Positions 11,739 to 20,974 are shown, numbered from the stretch's first letter. The stretch: DNA of 64,000 bases from Halapricum desulfuricans (GCF_017094505.1 NZ_CP064787.1:2790001-2854000), one strand, 5' to 3'. Numbers and translations: made by a program. Notes: a model not told the origin generated them from the sequence alone.

Positions 11739-12797
11739 ATGAGCCTCTACGAGCGCGTCCGACCGCTGTTATTCCGACTGCCACCCGAGACCGCCCACTC
11801 AGTCGCTCACACAGGGATGGCGATGGCCGAGCGAACGCCGCTTCCCGGGGTACTGCAGCGAGGGTTCGCGGTCGAGGACGATCGGTTGCAGGTCGACGCG
11901 TTCGGTCAGCGGTTCCCGAACCCGGTCGGCGTGGCGGCTGGCTTCGACAAAAACGGGCAGGTACCGAAGACGTTGTGCGGCCTCGGATTCGGCCACGTAG
12001 AGGTCGGCGGTGTGACCCCCGAGCCACAGTCGGGCAACCCCCGTCCCCGAGTGTTCCGGCTGGTCGAGGACGAGGGGTTGATCAACCGCATGGGGCTGAA
12101 CAACGAGGGGGCCGACGCCGTCGGGCGTCGACTTCGGTCGACGGAGGCGGGGTTTCCCGTCGGCGTGAACCTCGCAAAGAACGAAACGACACCTGCCGAG
12201 GACGCGCCATCCGACTACCGGGACGCCTACGAGCGGGTCGCCGAAGGCGGGGACTTCTTCGTCGTGAACGTCTCCTGTCCCAACTCGGAGGGGTTCCGCG
12301 ACCTCCAGAACCGCGAGACCCTGGAAGCGATTCTGGGCGAGCTCCGGGACGCGGGAGCGAGTCCGCTGCTGGTGAAGCTCTCGCCGGACTTGCCCGAACC
12401 GGCACTCGAGGAGACGATCGAGCTCGTCGAGGCGTACGATCTGGAGGGCGTGATCGCAACGAACACTTCCACGGAGCGACCGGAGACGCTCGAGAGCCCG
12501 AGTCGCGCCGAAGAGGGGGGGCTCTCGGGCAAGCCGATCGAGGAGACCGCGACGGAGACGGTCAGGTTCGTCGCCCGGCGGACGGACGTGCCGGTGATCG
12601 GGGTCGGGGGCGTGTTCACCGCCGCGGACGCCTACCGGAAGATCCGCGCAGGTGCGAGCATGGTCCAGCTATACACGGCCTTTGTTTTCCGCGGACCGAC
12701 CGTCGCCCGCGATATCAACCGTGGGCTGGCGACGCTGCTGGAGCGCGACGGCTTCGACAGCGTCGAGGACGCCGTCGGCGTCGACCTAGAAGAGTGA
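11739..12797 (+). CDS. pyrD: Dihydroorotate dehydrogenase (quinone), class 2
   Basis: A 352-residue FMN enzyme oxidising dihydroorotate to orotate in pyrimidine synthesis, passing electrons to quinone. The N-terminal helices (about residues 1-45) that form the quinone tunnel mark class 2. Then come NPVGVAAGFDKNG (FMN/phosphate site), GFGHVEVGGVTPEPQ, RVFRLVEDEGLINRMGLNN, NVSCPNSEG with the class 2 active-site serine region, LLVKLSPDL, and the C-terminal FMN phosphate loop VIGVGGVFTAADAY. Length is normal. Preceded by the small AbrB-like gene in the same transcript. Confidence 0.96.
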   Translation: MSLYERVRPLLFRLPPETAHSVAHTGMAMAERTPLPGVLQRGFAVEDDRLQVDAFGQRFPNPVGVAAGFDKNGQVPKTLCGLGFGHVEVGGVTPEPQSGNPRPRVFRLVEDEGLINRMGLNNEGADAVGRRLRSTEAGFPVGVNLAKNETTPAEDAPSDYRDAYERVAEGGDFFVVNVSCPNSEGFRDLQNRETLEAILGELRDAGASPLLVKLSPDLPEPALEETIELVEAYDLEGVIATNTSTERPETLESPSRAEEGGLSGKPIEETATETVRFVARRTDVPVIGVGGVFTAADAYRKIRAGASMVQLYTAFVFRGPTVARDINRGLATLLERDGFDSVEDAVGVDLEE

Positions 12798-12869
12798 CGG
12801 CGACGGGAAACACGCGGTGACACTCCGGAAGCGGTACTGTTAGGACGTTGTCGAACCCACACTCGAGTG

Positions 12870-13643
12870 ATGGGACGCGTTCGTACGTGGCTGGCCCGCA
12901 ATCGGGAGCGACTGGCCGTCTGGGTGCTCGTGATCGTCCTGCTGGTCGTCGCGGGGTTGCTGCTGTATTTCGGGACGCCGTTTCACGGCAGCGACGCGAG
13001 CGTGCAGTCCGTCCAGAGCGACGATCGGATCGAACTCCAGCGTGTCGGCGGCGACTACCTCCTGCAACCCGCGAGCGGTGGATCGACCACGGGGCTGGTG
13101 TTCTATCCAGGCGCGCGCGTCCACCCGGACGCGTATCTGGCCTCGCTGTCGCCGCTGGTCACGGACGCCAACGTCACGGTCGTCGTCACGGAGATGCCGC
13201 TGAATCTCGCGGTCTTCGGTCAGGGTACCGCCTCGGACGTGATCGGGTCGCACGGCGTCGAGCAGTGGTACGTCGGTGGCCATTCGCTGGGCGGGGCGAT
13301 GGCCTGCCGATACGCGAGCGAGAACCCCGGGCGCGTCTCGGGGGTCGTCCTGCTGGGGTCCTACTGTGACCGATCGATCGCCGGGACAGACCTACGAGTG
13401 CTGAGCGTTACGGGCGCTGACGATACGGTCCTCGACCGAAGCGCTTACGATAGAAACAGGGCGAACCTCCCGGCCGACGCCACCGTCGTCGAACTGCCGG
13501 GCGTGAACCACACGCAGTTCGGGAGCTACACCGGACAGCGTGGCGACCGGCCGTCGGGAACGTCCTACGAACTCGCCCACAGGCGGCTGGCGAACGTGAC
13601 GGTACCGTGGTTCGAAACGGGGCGCGCACCGGTCAGGGCGTGA
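12870..13643 (+). CDS. Membrane-anchored alpha/beta hydrolase
   Basis: A protein of about 257 residues with one N-terminal transmembrane helix (about residues 16-34), then a compact alpha/beta-hydrolase domain facing outside. Nucleophile elbow GGHSLGGAM (Ser), an acid in VTGADDTVLD and His in LPGVNHTQFG make a complete triad. The strand LVFYPGARVHPDAY carries the oxyanion region. The family hydrolyses esters or peptides; the substrate is not evident. I start at ATG 12870; GTG at 12867 immediately before is possible. The end overlaps the 3' end of the convergent endA gene by 11 bp. Confidence 0.85.
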   Translation: MGRVRTWLARNRERLAVWVLVIVLLVVAGLLLYFGTPFHGSDASVQSVQSDDRIELQRVGGDYLLQPASGGSTTGLVFYPGARVHPDAYLASLSPLVTDANVTVVVTEMPLNLAVFGQGTASDVIGSHGVEQWYVGGHSLGGAMACRYASENPGRVSGVVLLGSYCDRSIAGTDLRVLSVTGADDTVLDRSAYDRNRANLPADATVVELPGVNHTQFGSYTGQRGDRPSGTSYELAHRRLANVTVPWFETGRAPVRA

Positions 13644-14628
13644 GCCGAGAGACGGACAGCCACTCGATCGTCTCGCCGACGAGCGCGAACACCATCCGCT
13701 TGCGGACGCCGTGAGCCAGCCGGACGTCGAGCGCGAGGTCCCGCGGCGCGAAGGCGTGATCGGCCGGGAGGACGCGGACGAGCAGCTCGGAGTGGCCGAG
13801 TTCCTCGACGTGCTCGACGTCGGCGTAAGTCCGGAAGTCGGCACCGAACTTGTAGCCGGTCTTGGGCACGACGTTCCGGTCGCGAAGCGCGCGGTAGACC
13901 GCCAGCCGTCGATCGAAGCGCTCGCCCTCGACGGTCCGGCCGCGCTCGACGATCTCGTCTTCCGGAAGCGCCAGTACGCCACGGCGAGCGAGCGCGGCGG
14001 CCTCGAGCAGCGACAGTTGCAGCGGCCCGCCGTCGTCAAGCGGCTGTCCGTAGAAGCCGCGCTCGTACAGTACCGCCGGGGGCTCCCAGACGAACACGCG
14101 GTCGTCGAGCAGTTCGGCCGGGACCCCACGCGGGAGCTCAGCGTCAGTCGTTCCCCGGACGTCGGGACGGTCGGTTTCGAGGTACGTGATCGAGGACTCC
14201 TCGTCGACGACGGCGAGGACCGTCTCCCCGAGCGAACGGGCCGCCAGCGCAGTCCGCTCGCTAATCGCCCGAATACGGTGGGCAATCTCGTCGTCCCACG
14301 GGCCCTTGCCCCGGGGATAGACGAGGAAGTCGGCGTCGGCCTCGTCGGTCGGCGAGAGGTAGAAGCCGCGATCGCGCAGGTCCTTGTAGACGAGCACGTC
14401 GATCTCCGAGACGACGTCCGAGGACAGCAGGGCACGGAAGTCAAGCCGCTTGCCCGATCCGGCGTCCCGGACCGTCTCGACGTCGCCACGATAGAGAATG
14501 TGGGCGGCTTCGACGGGAGCCAGTTCCAGGTCGCCGTCGACGACGCGCCCGTACCCGCGAGCGTCGTGAAACCGCTCGCGTGCCTGGCGACCGCCGCGGA
14601 CGGTCGATCCCTCGAGCGTGAGTTCCAT
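13633..14628 (-). CDS. endA: tRNA-splicing endonuclease
   Basis: A 331-residue protein with two tandem endonuclease units, the arrangement that works as an alpha2 homodimer in haloarchaea. The C-terminal unit holds the catalytic triad: Tyr and context in YKFGADFRTY, His in ELGHSELLVRV and Lys in HGVRKRMVFA. The N-terminal unit has the same fold (GRVVDGDLELAPVEAAHIL; FYLSPTDEADADFLVY) but serves structure. The enzyme cuts bulge-helix-bulge motifs in pre-tRNA and in pre-rRNA, so the processing stems around 16S and 23S in this window are likely substrates. Gene ends overlap the convergent hydrolase. Confidence 0.96.
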   Translation of the reverse strand: MELTLEGSTVRGGRQARERFHDARGYGRVVDGDLELAPVEAAHILYRGDVETVRDAGSGKRLDFRALLSSDVVSEIDVLVYKDLRDRGFYLSPTDEADADFLVYPRGKGPWDDEIAHRIRAISERTALAARSLGETVLAVVDEESSITYLETDRPDVRGTTDAELPRGVPAELLDDRVFVWEPPAVLYERGFYGQPLDDGGPLQLSLLEAAALARRGVLALPEDEIVERGRTVEGERFDRRLAVYRALRDRNVVPKTGYKFGADFRTYADVEHVEELGHSELLVRVLPADHAFAPRDLALDVRLAHGVRKRMVFALVGETIEWLSVSRLTP

Positions 14629-14700
14629 ACGTACCCCTGCCCGCTCGCGCGCAAAGAGGCTACGGTCTATCGACCGATGACAGGTGTCGCTCGGCGCGAG

Positions 14701-15447
14701 CTACGGTCCGCTCGCCGGTTCGACCTCGGCGGCAGAACAGGTCGCGTCCAGACAGCGCCGGCCGCCGTCAGTCTCGAACAGCGGGAGCCCGCAGGCGCAC
14801 TCGCCGACGACCGTCCCCGAGGGGAGCGCGAAGCCGGTGTCGCAGTCGGGGTAGTTCTCACAGCCGGCGAGCAGCCCGCCCCGCCGGAGGATCCGGAGGT
14901 CGCCGCCGCAGTTCGGACAGGTCCACTCGCGGTCGAACGCGCGCTTGACTGTCGCGTCCAGCGACTCGCATTCCCGGTCGATACAGACTTCGAAGGCGTG
15001 GCCGCGCTCGACGCGCATCAGCGGGAGCCCGCACTCACAGCGTTCGTCGAGGACGGTCGCGTCCCCGGGCAGTCCGAACTGGACCGAGCAGCCGGTACAG
15101 GAGACGCCGTCGGACGTCCGCACGAGGGTTCCGGAACACTCGGGACAGTTCCCGACTGGCCGTCCGGCGGCGCTCGTGGGATGGCGACCGCGGGCGAACT
15201 CCTCGTGGACCTCGACCCGGAGGTGCTGGTCGCCGTCTCGAGCCTCGATTCGGTCGCCCTCGACGGTGACGGATTCCGCGCGAGTGAGCCACGCGACCGG
15301 CTGGTACCCGTCGGCGTCGTGGACCAGCACCGTGTTGTCGGGCTTGACCAGGACGATCATTCGGCCGCACTGTTCGTGAGCGCGAACCCGATTGCCGTCG
15401 AACGTGCTCGTACACTCCCCGGCTCTGACCGCGATCGAATCGTGCAT
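14701..15447 (-). CDS. NucS N-domain-like protein with four zinc-knuckle cassettes
   Basis: A 248-residue protein. Residues 1-85 (GRMIVLVKPDNTVLVHDADG, then YQPVAWLTRA) resemble the N-terminal DNA-binding/dimerisation domain of the archaeal endonuclease NucS. Instead of the NucS nuclease domain there are four successive cysteine cassettes: CPEC..CTGC, CEC..C..C, CPNCGG..C..C and CAC..C..C, of the topoisomerase I C4 zinc-finger type. That suggests a single-strand DNA-binding protein without its own nuclease. The frame is open further upstream, but ATG 15447 (MHDSIAVRAG) gives the family-like start. It is 72 bp upstream of endA on the same strand. Function unproven. Confidence 0.8.
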   Translation of the reverse strand: MHDSIAVRAGECTSTFDGNRVRAHEQCGRMIVLVKPDNTVLVHDADGYQPVAWLTRAESVTVEGDRIEARDGDQHLRVEVHEEFARGRHPTSAAGRPVGNCPECSGTLVRTSDGVSCTGCSVQFGLPGDATVLDERCECGLPLMRVERGHAFEVCIDRECESLDATVKRAFDREWTCPNCGGDLRILRRGGLLAGCENYPDCDTGFALPSGTVVGECACGLPLFETDGGRRCLDATCSAAEVEPASGP

Positions 15448-15527
15448 ACCGCCGAGTGGTGCCGACTTGTGATTTAAACGCTCGGGGAACCGCCACCGCT
15501 TTCCCCGGCTGTCTCCCACAGGGAGCT

Positions 15528-16172
15528 ATGCCCGCAGTCCTGTTCGACATGGACGGCGTCGTGATCGATTCCGAGCGGTACTGGCCCGACCTCGAGTCCG
15601 AGCGGCTCTTCCCCGAGGTCGTGCCGGACCAGGACGTCGATCCGGCGGAAGTCATGGGGATGAACTACAGGGAGATCTACGACTACCTCGCACAGCACTA
15701 CGAGGTCGCCGTCGACCGCGACCGGCACGTCGAGCTGTTCGACGAGCTCGCGAGAGAGATATACGGCGAGCGCGCGAGTCTCATGGACGGGTTCGACGAC
15801 CTGCTGGCTGACCTGCAGGCGCGCGGAATCGCCGTCGGACTCGTGACGTCCTCGCCGCCGGCGTGGATCGACGTCGTGCTCGAGCGGTTCGGCCTGACCG
15901 GGCGCTTCGACGCGGTCGTCAGCGCAGAAAACGTTCCGAACGGCAAGCCCGAGCCGGACGTCTACCGGCGAGCGCTGCGGGAACTCGACGCGAAACCCGG
16001 CGCGGCCGTCGCCGTCGAGGACTCGACGACGGGCGCGAGAGCGGCGACTGCCGCCGGGATCCGGTGTCTGGGATACACCGGCGTCCACGACGGCATCGAC
16101 CCGGAGGCGGTCGATGCCGTCGTGTCCGATCCCGAGCAGTTGCGTGCGGCGCTGTTCGAAGGGGTCGAGTAG
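15528..16172 (+). CDS. HAD-superfamily hydrolase, phosphoglucomutase-like
   Basis: A 214-residue phosphatase-like protein with all four HAD motifs: LFDMDGVVIDSE (nucleophile Asp), VTSSPP (motif II), NGKPEPDVY (motif III lysine) and VEDSTTGARAA (motif IV acid). A helical cap follows motif I, as in subfamily IA enzymes such as beta-phosphoglucomutase and phosphoglycolate phosphatase. The SE after motif I and the SAENVPNGKP stretch favour the sugar-phosphate mutase/phosphatase group. Substrate unknown. Divergent from the zinc-knuckle gene with an 80-bp spacer. Confidence 0.9.
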   Translation: MPAVLFDMDGVVIDSERYWPDLESERLFPEVVPDQDVDPAEVMGMNYREIYDYLAQHYEVAVDRDRHVELFDELAREIYGERASLMDGFDDLLADLQARGIAVGLVTSSPPAWIDVVLERFGLTGRFDAVVSAENVPNGKPEPDVYRRALRELDAKPGAAVAVEDSTTGARAATAAGIRCLGYTGVHDGIDPEAVDAVVSDPEQLRAALFEGVE

Positions 16173-16199
16173 CAGAGACCGGTCGCGGTGAAGGATCTG

Positions 16200-16439
16200 T
16201 CACCGGCCGTATTCGCGACCGAGAAGCAGCGAGAGGACGTGTACGACGAGCAGAGCGAGGAACGCGTCCGTCGTCGCGCCGCCGAGCCCGGTGAACAGGA
16301 GGGGCAGATACACGAACGGCAGGACGACGGCCGTCCAGAAGCCGACGAACCGAACCGTCGGAACGACCGTTGCTCGGACGACACCCAGCCCGAACCCGGG
16401 CGACTCGAGGCGACTTTCGGTAGTCGATGTGTTTGACAT
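16200..16439 (-). CDS. Small membrane protein, two helices
   Basis: A 79-residue protein: a polar N-terminus (about 20 residues), a hydrophobic stretch from about 28 to 52 and a second from about 58 to 74, then a basic end (GREYGR). This hairpin topology, with normal haloarchaeal codon use and an AT-rich patch just upstream (around 16470-16520), supports a real gene. I do not recognise the family. It is convergent with the HAD hydrolase, 27 bp apart. Confidence 0.65.
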   Translation of the reverse strand: MSNTSTTESRLESPGFGLGVVRATVVPTVRFVGFWTAVVLPFVYLPLLFTGLGGATTDAFLALLVVHVLSLLLGREYGR

Positions 16440-16640
16440 CGCGGGGACACCCGTCCGACCGTACGCAGTACCCCCACATATAGGGGAGAGATCGTTAGCG
16501 CCATTTTACGCGGGTAAAATCATCCTTCTCAGGGGTGCTGAGAGGTATGTCATGGATTGCCACTCTTCAAGAGTCGCTGAGACGTGTCAAGACGTTTTAT
16601 AGCGACATCTAAGAGAGTGTAGCGGGTGCTCGGTCAGAGA

Positions 16641-18302
16641 TCATTCAGGTTCGACGCCGGAAATCTCGAAGCGTGCGCCGCCCTCGGCGCTCTCGGTGAC
16701 TACGATCGACCAGCCGTGGGCAGCGACGATCTCCCCGGCGATCGCCAGCCCGAATCCCGTGCCGCTTGAGGCCGTCGAGTAGCCGCTCTCGAAGATCTCC
16801 CCGCGCTCGTCCTCGGGAACTCCCTGTCCGTCGTCCTCGACGTAGAATCCCTCGGCGTCCGACAGCGGGCCGACGCGGACAGTGAGTCGCGTCTCCGGGT
16901 CGGAGCGAGCGTGCTCGGCAGCGTTGCGGAAGAGGTTTTCCAGCAGTTGCTGGAGCCGGTCGGGGTCGGCCTCGAACCTGCAGTCTTCGATTTCGACATC
17001 GACGTCGGACGCGTCGACCATCGCCCGGGCGTCCCCGGCGAGTGCCGCGAGGCTGACGGTCGTTGGTTCGTCGATCGGTTGGCCCTGTCGTGCGAGCGCG
17101 AGCACGTCGTCGATCAGCGTCTCCATCCGCTCGAGCGCGTCGGCCGCGGTGTCGAGGTGGTCGCCGGAGTCGGGTTCGGTCCGGACCAGTTCGAGGCGGG
17201 CCATCGCAACGCTCAACGGGTTGCGCAGGTCGTGACTGACCATGCTGGCGAACGATTCGAGACGGTCGTTCTGGCGTTCGAGCTCCCGCCGGTAGCGTTC
17301 GCGTTCGGTGACGTCCTGTAAGGCGATCAAGCGGCCGAGCTGTGGACGGTCGGTCGCGAAGGGTCGCTCGGAGACGCGATAGTAGTGGCGGCCGTCCGCC
17401 AGCTTCAGTTCGGCGACGGGATCGTCAGCGTCGAGCGCATCGGCCACCTCGGGCAGGGTCGACCACAGGGGGTCGCCCAGCGCCGTCCCGCCCTGCAGAC
17501 ACGGGAACAGCGACTCAGCGCTGTCGTTGTACTCGCGGATTCGGTCGGTCTCGTCGAGCAGTATCGCCGGCTCGTCGCGGCCGCCGGTCGCCTGGACGGC
17601 CCGAAACCGGGCGAAGTAGACGAACAGCAGCCCGAGGGCGAACACGACCACGCCGATGGGTTCGTAGGTGATGTCGATGAGATACGGCGTCGCGAACCCG
17701 GCGACGTCGAACACGATCGGCAGCGCGGTCACGCCCATGAGCGCGAGCAGCGGTCGCGTGTCGTAGCTGACCTGCCGGAACCGCTCGAACAGCATGAAGT
17801 AGCCGACGATCGACAGCCCGTAGGCTAGTCCCATCGCCAGCCAGTGAGCGAGTTTGTGCTGGATCGCCACATGCGGAAAAGGATGAGTGACGAAAGCCGC
17901 CTCGTAGTAGAGGCGATGGTAGGGATTGGCCACTTTTATCGCAACGATCACCAGAAAGACCGCGAGGAGTGCGATCCGGAGCGTCCGATCGCGATGGAGC
18001 GTCCGGCCGGTGTACGCCGAAGTGAAGTACAGCCACGGCCCGACGGCCGCGAGCCCGACGATGAGACCGACGGTGTAAAACCCCAGCGCGAGGTCGGCCG
18101 TCGGTGCGAGCAGGAACCCCACGTGGGCGGTCGCCCAGCCGCCGGTCGCGAGCAACAGCGCGGCGAGTCCGCGGCGGGTATCGGGGTCCTCGACCCGCGG
18201 CGTCGCGGCGACGCTAGCGTAACTGGCGACTGCAGCCACCGCGAAGACGGAGACGTAGACGACGTACAGCGGATCGAGCGACGGACCGAGAGAGACTGCC
18301 AC
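16641..18302 (-). CDS. Sensor histidine kinase with seven-helix N-terminal domain
   Basis: About 553 residues. Seven transmembrane helices fill residues 1 to about 215, matching the histKA-7TM sensory module of haloarchaeal kinases. A PAS-like domain follows (about 225-330; ILLDETDRIREYNDSAESLF), then HisKA with the phospho-acceptor in SMVSHDLRNPLS (about residue 356), and the ATPase with N box LLENLFRNAAEHA, G1 VEDDGQGVPED and G2 GTGFGLAIAGEI. No ATG fits; GTG at 18302 (VAVSLGPS) gives a full first helix. The frame stays open far upstream only as a shadow of the opposite gene. No response regulator gene is adjacent. The ligand is unknown. Confidence 0.88.
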   Translation of the reverse strand: MAVSLGPSLDPLYVVYVSVFAVAAVASYASVAATPRVEDPDTRRGLAALLLATGGWATAHVGFLLAPTADLALGFYTVGLIVGLAAVGPWLYFTSAYTGRTLHRDRTLRIALLAVFLVIVAIKVANPYHRLYYEAAFVTHPFPHVAIQHKLAHWLAMGLAYGLSIVGYFMLFERFRQVSYDTRPLLALMGVTALPIVFDVAGFATPYLIDITYEPIGVVVFALGLLFVYFARFRAVQATGGRDEPAILLDETDRIREYNDSAESLFPCLQGGTALGDPLWSTLPEVADALDADDPVAELKLADGRHYYRVSERPFATDRPQLGRLIALQDVTERERYRRELERQNDRLESFASMVSHDLRNPLSVAMARLELVRTEPDSGDHLDTAADALERMETLIDDVLALARQGQPIDEPTTVSLAALAGDARAMVDASDVDVEIEDCRFEADPDRLQQLLENLFRNAAEHARSDPETRLTVRVGPLSDAEGFYVEDDGQGVPEDERGEIFESGYSTASSGTGFGLAIAGEIVAAHGWSIVVTESAEGGARFEISGVEPE

Positions 18303-18401
18303 AGCGATGGTACGTACCGGGCCTGTAGAAAAGTTTGCCCCTCGACCGGACCGGCGATCACCGCACAACGCCTTTGACGGTCCCGGCCCTCGGTCGAGTG
18401 A

Positions 18402-20234
18402 ATGAGTCCGCAGTTCGACCTCGAACGGTATCTCAACGTCCGCAGCGCCTACGGGGCCTCGCTCGCCGTCGACGGAACGCTGGCATTCTTGATGGACACG
18501 ACCGGGACGGCACAGGTCTGGACGCTCGAGGAGTCGGGCGGATGGCCCCGCCAGCGCACGTTCGGCGAGGAATCGGTCGGGTTCGTCTCGTGGTCGCCGG
18601 AGCGACACGAACTGGCCTTCAGCAGGGACGAGGGCGGCAACGAGCGCGCGCAACTCTTCCGACTCGCGCCCGACAGCGGCGAGGTCCACGCGCTGACGGA
18701 CGTCCCCGAAGCCAAGCATCGCTGGGGCGGCTGGAGCCACGACGGCGATCGGGTCGCCTTCACCTCGAACCGCCGCGACGAGCGCGTGTTCGACGTCTAC
18801 GTGCAGGGCCGCACGGAATCCGGCGGCGACGCCGACCTCGTCTACGAGGGCGATGGGTGGCTCTCGCTCGGGGGCTGGGACCCGGACGACGAGCGCCTGC
18901 TCGTGGTCGAATCCCACTCCAGTTTCGATCAGGACCTCTACGCGCTGGACGTCGACACCGGCAAGTTGACACATCTCAGCCCACACGAGGGTGCGGTCAG
19001 ACACCAGAGCGCGGGCTGGGGGCCAGACGGCGAGTCGATATACCTGGTGACCGACCGCGACAGCGACACGCTGTATCTGGCGCGCCTCGACGTCGAGACG
19101 GGCGCGGTCGAGACTGTCGTCGGTGGCGGCGAGTGGAACGTCGACGGCGTCGCGCTCGACCAGGAGTCGGGGCGGCTGGCCTACTCCCGGAACGTCGAGG
19201 GATACACGGAGCTGACGGTCGGCGAACTCGACGGCCCGACCGACGTGCGGACGTACCCGGAACTGGACCTGCCGGGCGGGCTCGCCGGCGGCGTCGCCTG
19301 GAGCGACGACGCCGATCGGTTCGCCCTGACGGCCACCGGACGGACCGAGAACGCGAACGTCCACGTCGTCGACCTCGAGACGCGACGCGAACCGGGCGGG
19401 GCAACCGGTACCGCGAGCGAGCGCTGGACGCGGGCCTCGACCGCGGGAATCCCGCGCGAGTCGTTCCGCAAGCCGGAGCTGATCCACTACGAGACCTTCG
19501 ACGGCAGGGAGATCCCCGCGCTGTTCTCGTTACCGGAGCAGCCGGTGGCGGGCGAGACGCCCGTGATCGTCGACGTCCACGGCGGTCCGGAGAGCCAGCG
19601 CAGACCCTCCTTTTCGGGGCTGACCCAGTACTTCCTCTCGCGGGGCTACGCCGTCCTCGAACCGAACGTCCGCGGCTCGACCGGCTACGGGAAGGCCTAC
19701 ACCCATCTCGACGACGTCGAAAAGCGCATGGATTCGGTGCGAGACCTCCGGGCCGGGGCGGACTGGCTGGCCGACCACGGGCTGATCGATCCCGACCGGA
19801 TCGCGGTCAAGGGCGGCTCCTACGGCGGGTTCATGGTGCTGGCGGCGATGACGGAGTACCCCGAGCTGTGGGCGGCGGGCGTCGACGTCGTCGGGATCGC
19901 GAACTTCGTGACGTTCCTGAAAAACACCGGCTCCTGGCGGCGCGAGCTCCGCGAGGCCGAGTACGGCTCGCTGGCGGACGACCGGGAGTTCCTCGAGTCG
20001 ATCAGCCCGGTCAATCGCGTCGATCGGATCGAGGCTCCGCTGTTCGTCGTCCACGGCGAGAACGACCCGCGCGTGCCGGTCGGCGAAGCCGAGCAGATCG
20101 TCGCGGCGCTGCGCGACCGGGACGTACCGGTCGAGTTGCGGATCTACGACGACGAGGGCCACGGACTGAGCAAGCGAACGAACCAGATCGACGCCTACAC
20201 CGACGTCGTCGCGTTCCTCGACGAGCACGTGTGA
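18402..20234 (+). CDS. S9-family serine peptidase (acylaminoacyl-peptidase type)
   Basis: A 610-residue prolyl-oligopeptidase-like enzyme. Residues 1 to about 335 form a beta-propeller with TolB-like repeats such as GFVSWSPERHELAF, WSHDGDRVAF and WGPDGESIYLV, which gates access. The C-terminal alpha/beta-hydrolase holds HGGPESQ, the nucleophile elbow KGGSYGGFM, the acid in VHGENDPRVPV and His in DDEGHGLSK. No signal peptide, so cytoplasmic turnover of short or N-acylated peptides is likely. Divergent from the histidine kinase with a 99-bp spacer. Confidence 0.94.
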   Translation: MSPQFDLERYLNVRSAYGASLAVDGTLAFLMDTTGTAQVWTLEESGGWPRQRTFGEESVGFVSWSPERHELAFSRDEGGNERAQLFRLAPDSGEVHALTDVPEAKHRWGGWSHDGDRVAFTSNRRDERVFDVYVQGRTESGGDADLVYEGDGWLSLGGWDPDDERLLVVESHSSFDQDLYALDVDTGKLTHLSPHEGAVRHQSAGWGPDGESIYLVTDRDSDTLYLARLDVETGAVETVVGGGEWNVDGVALDQESGRLAYSRNVEGYTELTVGELDGPTDVRTYPELDLPGGLAGGVAWSDDADRFALTATGRTENANVHVVDLETRREPGGATGTASERWTRASTAGIPRESFRKPELIHYETFDGREIPALFSLPEQPVAGETPVIVDVHGGPESQRRPSFSGLTQYFLSRGYAVLEPNVRGSTGYGKAYTHLDDVEKRMDSVRDLRAGADWLADHGLIDPDRIAVKGGSYGGFMVLAAMTEYPELWAAGVDVVGIANFVTFLKNTGSWRRELREAEYGSLADDREFLESISPVNRVDRIEAPLFVVHGENDPRVPVGEAEQIVAALRDRDVPVELRIYDDEGHGLSKRTNQIDAYTDVVAFLDEHV

Positions 20235-20338
20235 TACCGGTCATTGTGACGATGTGCCGGGACGACCGCACAGCCTTGCGGCCGATACGGAATAGCGGTA
20301 CAGATCCCGACGCACACGGTCAGGAACGGGCGACAGGA

Positions 20339-20346
20339 TTTATATA
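20339..20346 (+). promoter_or_regulatory. TATA box of the FKBP gene
   Basis: TTTATATA centred 26 bp before the ATG. This spacing places transcription start at or next to the start codon, so the mRNA is probably leaderless. Confidence 0.75.
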
Positions 20347-20368
20347 CGGGACTCTCCCACCCATAGGC

Positions 20369-20845
20369 ATGCCAATCGAACCCGGCGACGGGGTGACCAT
20401 CGATTACGTCGGTCGCCTCGATGACGGTACGGTCTTTGACACCTCCCGGCGCGAGGTCGCTATCGAGGTCGGCCTGGCCCAGCCCGGCGATATCGAACCC
20501 GAAGAGTACGCCTCGCTGGCGTTTACCGTCGGCGAGAGCGAGATCATCGAGGGGCTGGACGAGGCGCTGGTCGGCATGACAGAAGGGGAGACCGCGACGG
20601 TAACCGTACCGCCCGAGAAAGCCTACGGCGAGCACGAGCCCGACCGCGTCAGGGAGTACGACCCGGAGACCTTCGAGGGGATGGTCGGCCAGCAGCCGGC
20701 AGTCGGCTTGCACGTCCACGCCCAGAACGGGCTGCACGGCGACGTCACCGCCGTCACCGAGGACAGCGTCGAGATCGACTTCAATCACCAGCTCGCTGGC
20801 GAGACGCTCACCTTCGAGATCGAAGTCGTCGAGGTTCGCGACTAG
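20369..20845 (+). CDS. FKBP-type peptidyl-prolyl isomerase, SlyD-like
   Basis: A 158-residue folding catalyst. The split FKBP domain shows GVTIDYVGRLDDGTVFDTS at the start and FTVGESEIIEGLDEALVGM, with PPEKAYGEHEPD; an inserted-in-flap chaperone domain (about 75-130; HVHAQNGLHGDVTAV, NHQLAGETLTFEI) is typical of SlyD. It helps proline isomerisation in newly made proteins in the cytoplasm. The histidine-rich metal tail of bacterial SlyD is missing. The TATA box 26 bp upstream fixes ATG 20369 as the start. Confidence 0.95.
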   Translation: MPIEPGDGVTIDYVGRLDDGTVFDTSRREVAIEVGLAQPGDIEPEEYASLAFTVGESEIIEGLDEALVGMTEGETATVTVPPEKAYGEHEPDRVREYDPETFEGMVGQQPAVGLHVHAQNGLHGDVTAVTEDSVEIDFNHQLAGETLTFEIEVVEVRD

Positions 20846-20931
20846 CTCGATCCCACAGAGCGCTTCCAGACCTGTTGATCGAGTGGCGACATCTGTATTC
20901 TTCCCCAATAATATTAAAACCAATATATTTT

Positions 20932-20940
20932 TTCGGGGAT
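20932..20940 (+). promoter_or_regulatory. Probable TATA box of the GAF kinase gene
   Basis: ATATATTTT in an AT-rich patch (20905-20955) about 38 bp before the ATG at 20975. A second A/T run GGGTTTTTTG at 20943-20952 lies closer. Either may serve. Confidence 0.45.
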
Positions 20941-20974
20941 CAGGGTTTTTTGTACGCTCACGTTATCGCGTGAT

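Noticed and set aside
18303-19487. Upstream extension of the histidine kinase to 948 residues on the minus strand
   Set aside because: The added part is antisense to the S9 peptidase and has no kinase-like sequence. GTG 18302 gives a proper first transmembrane helix.
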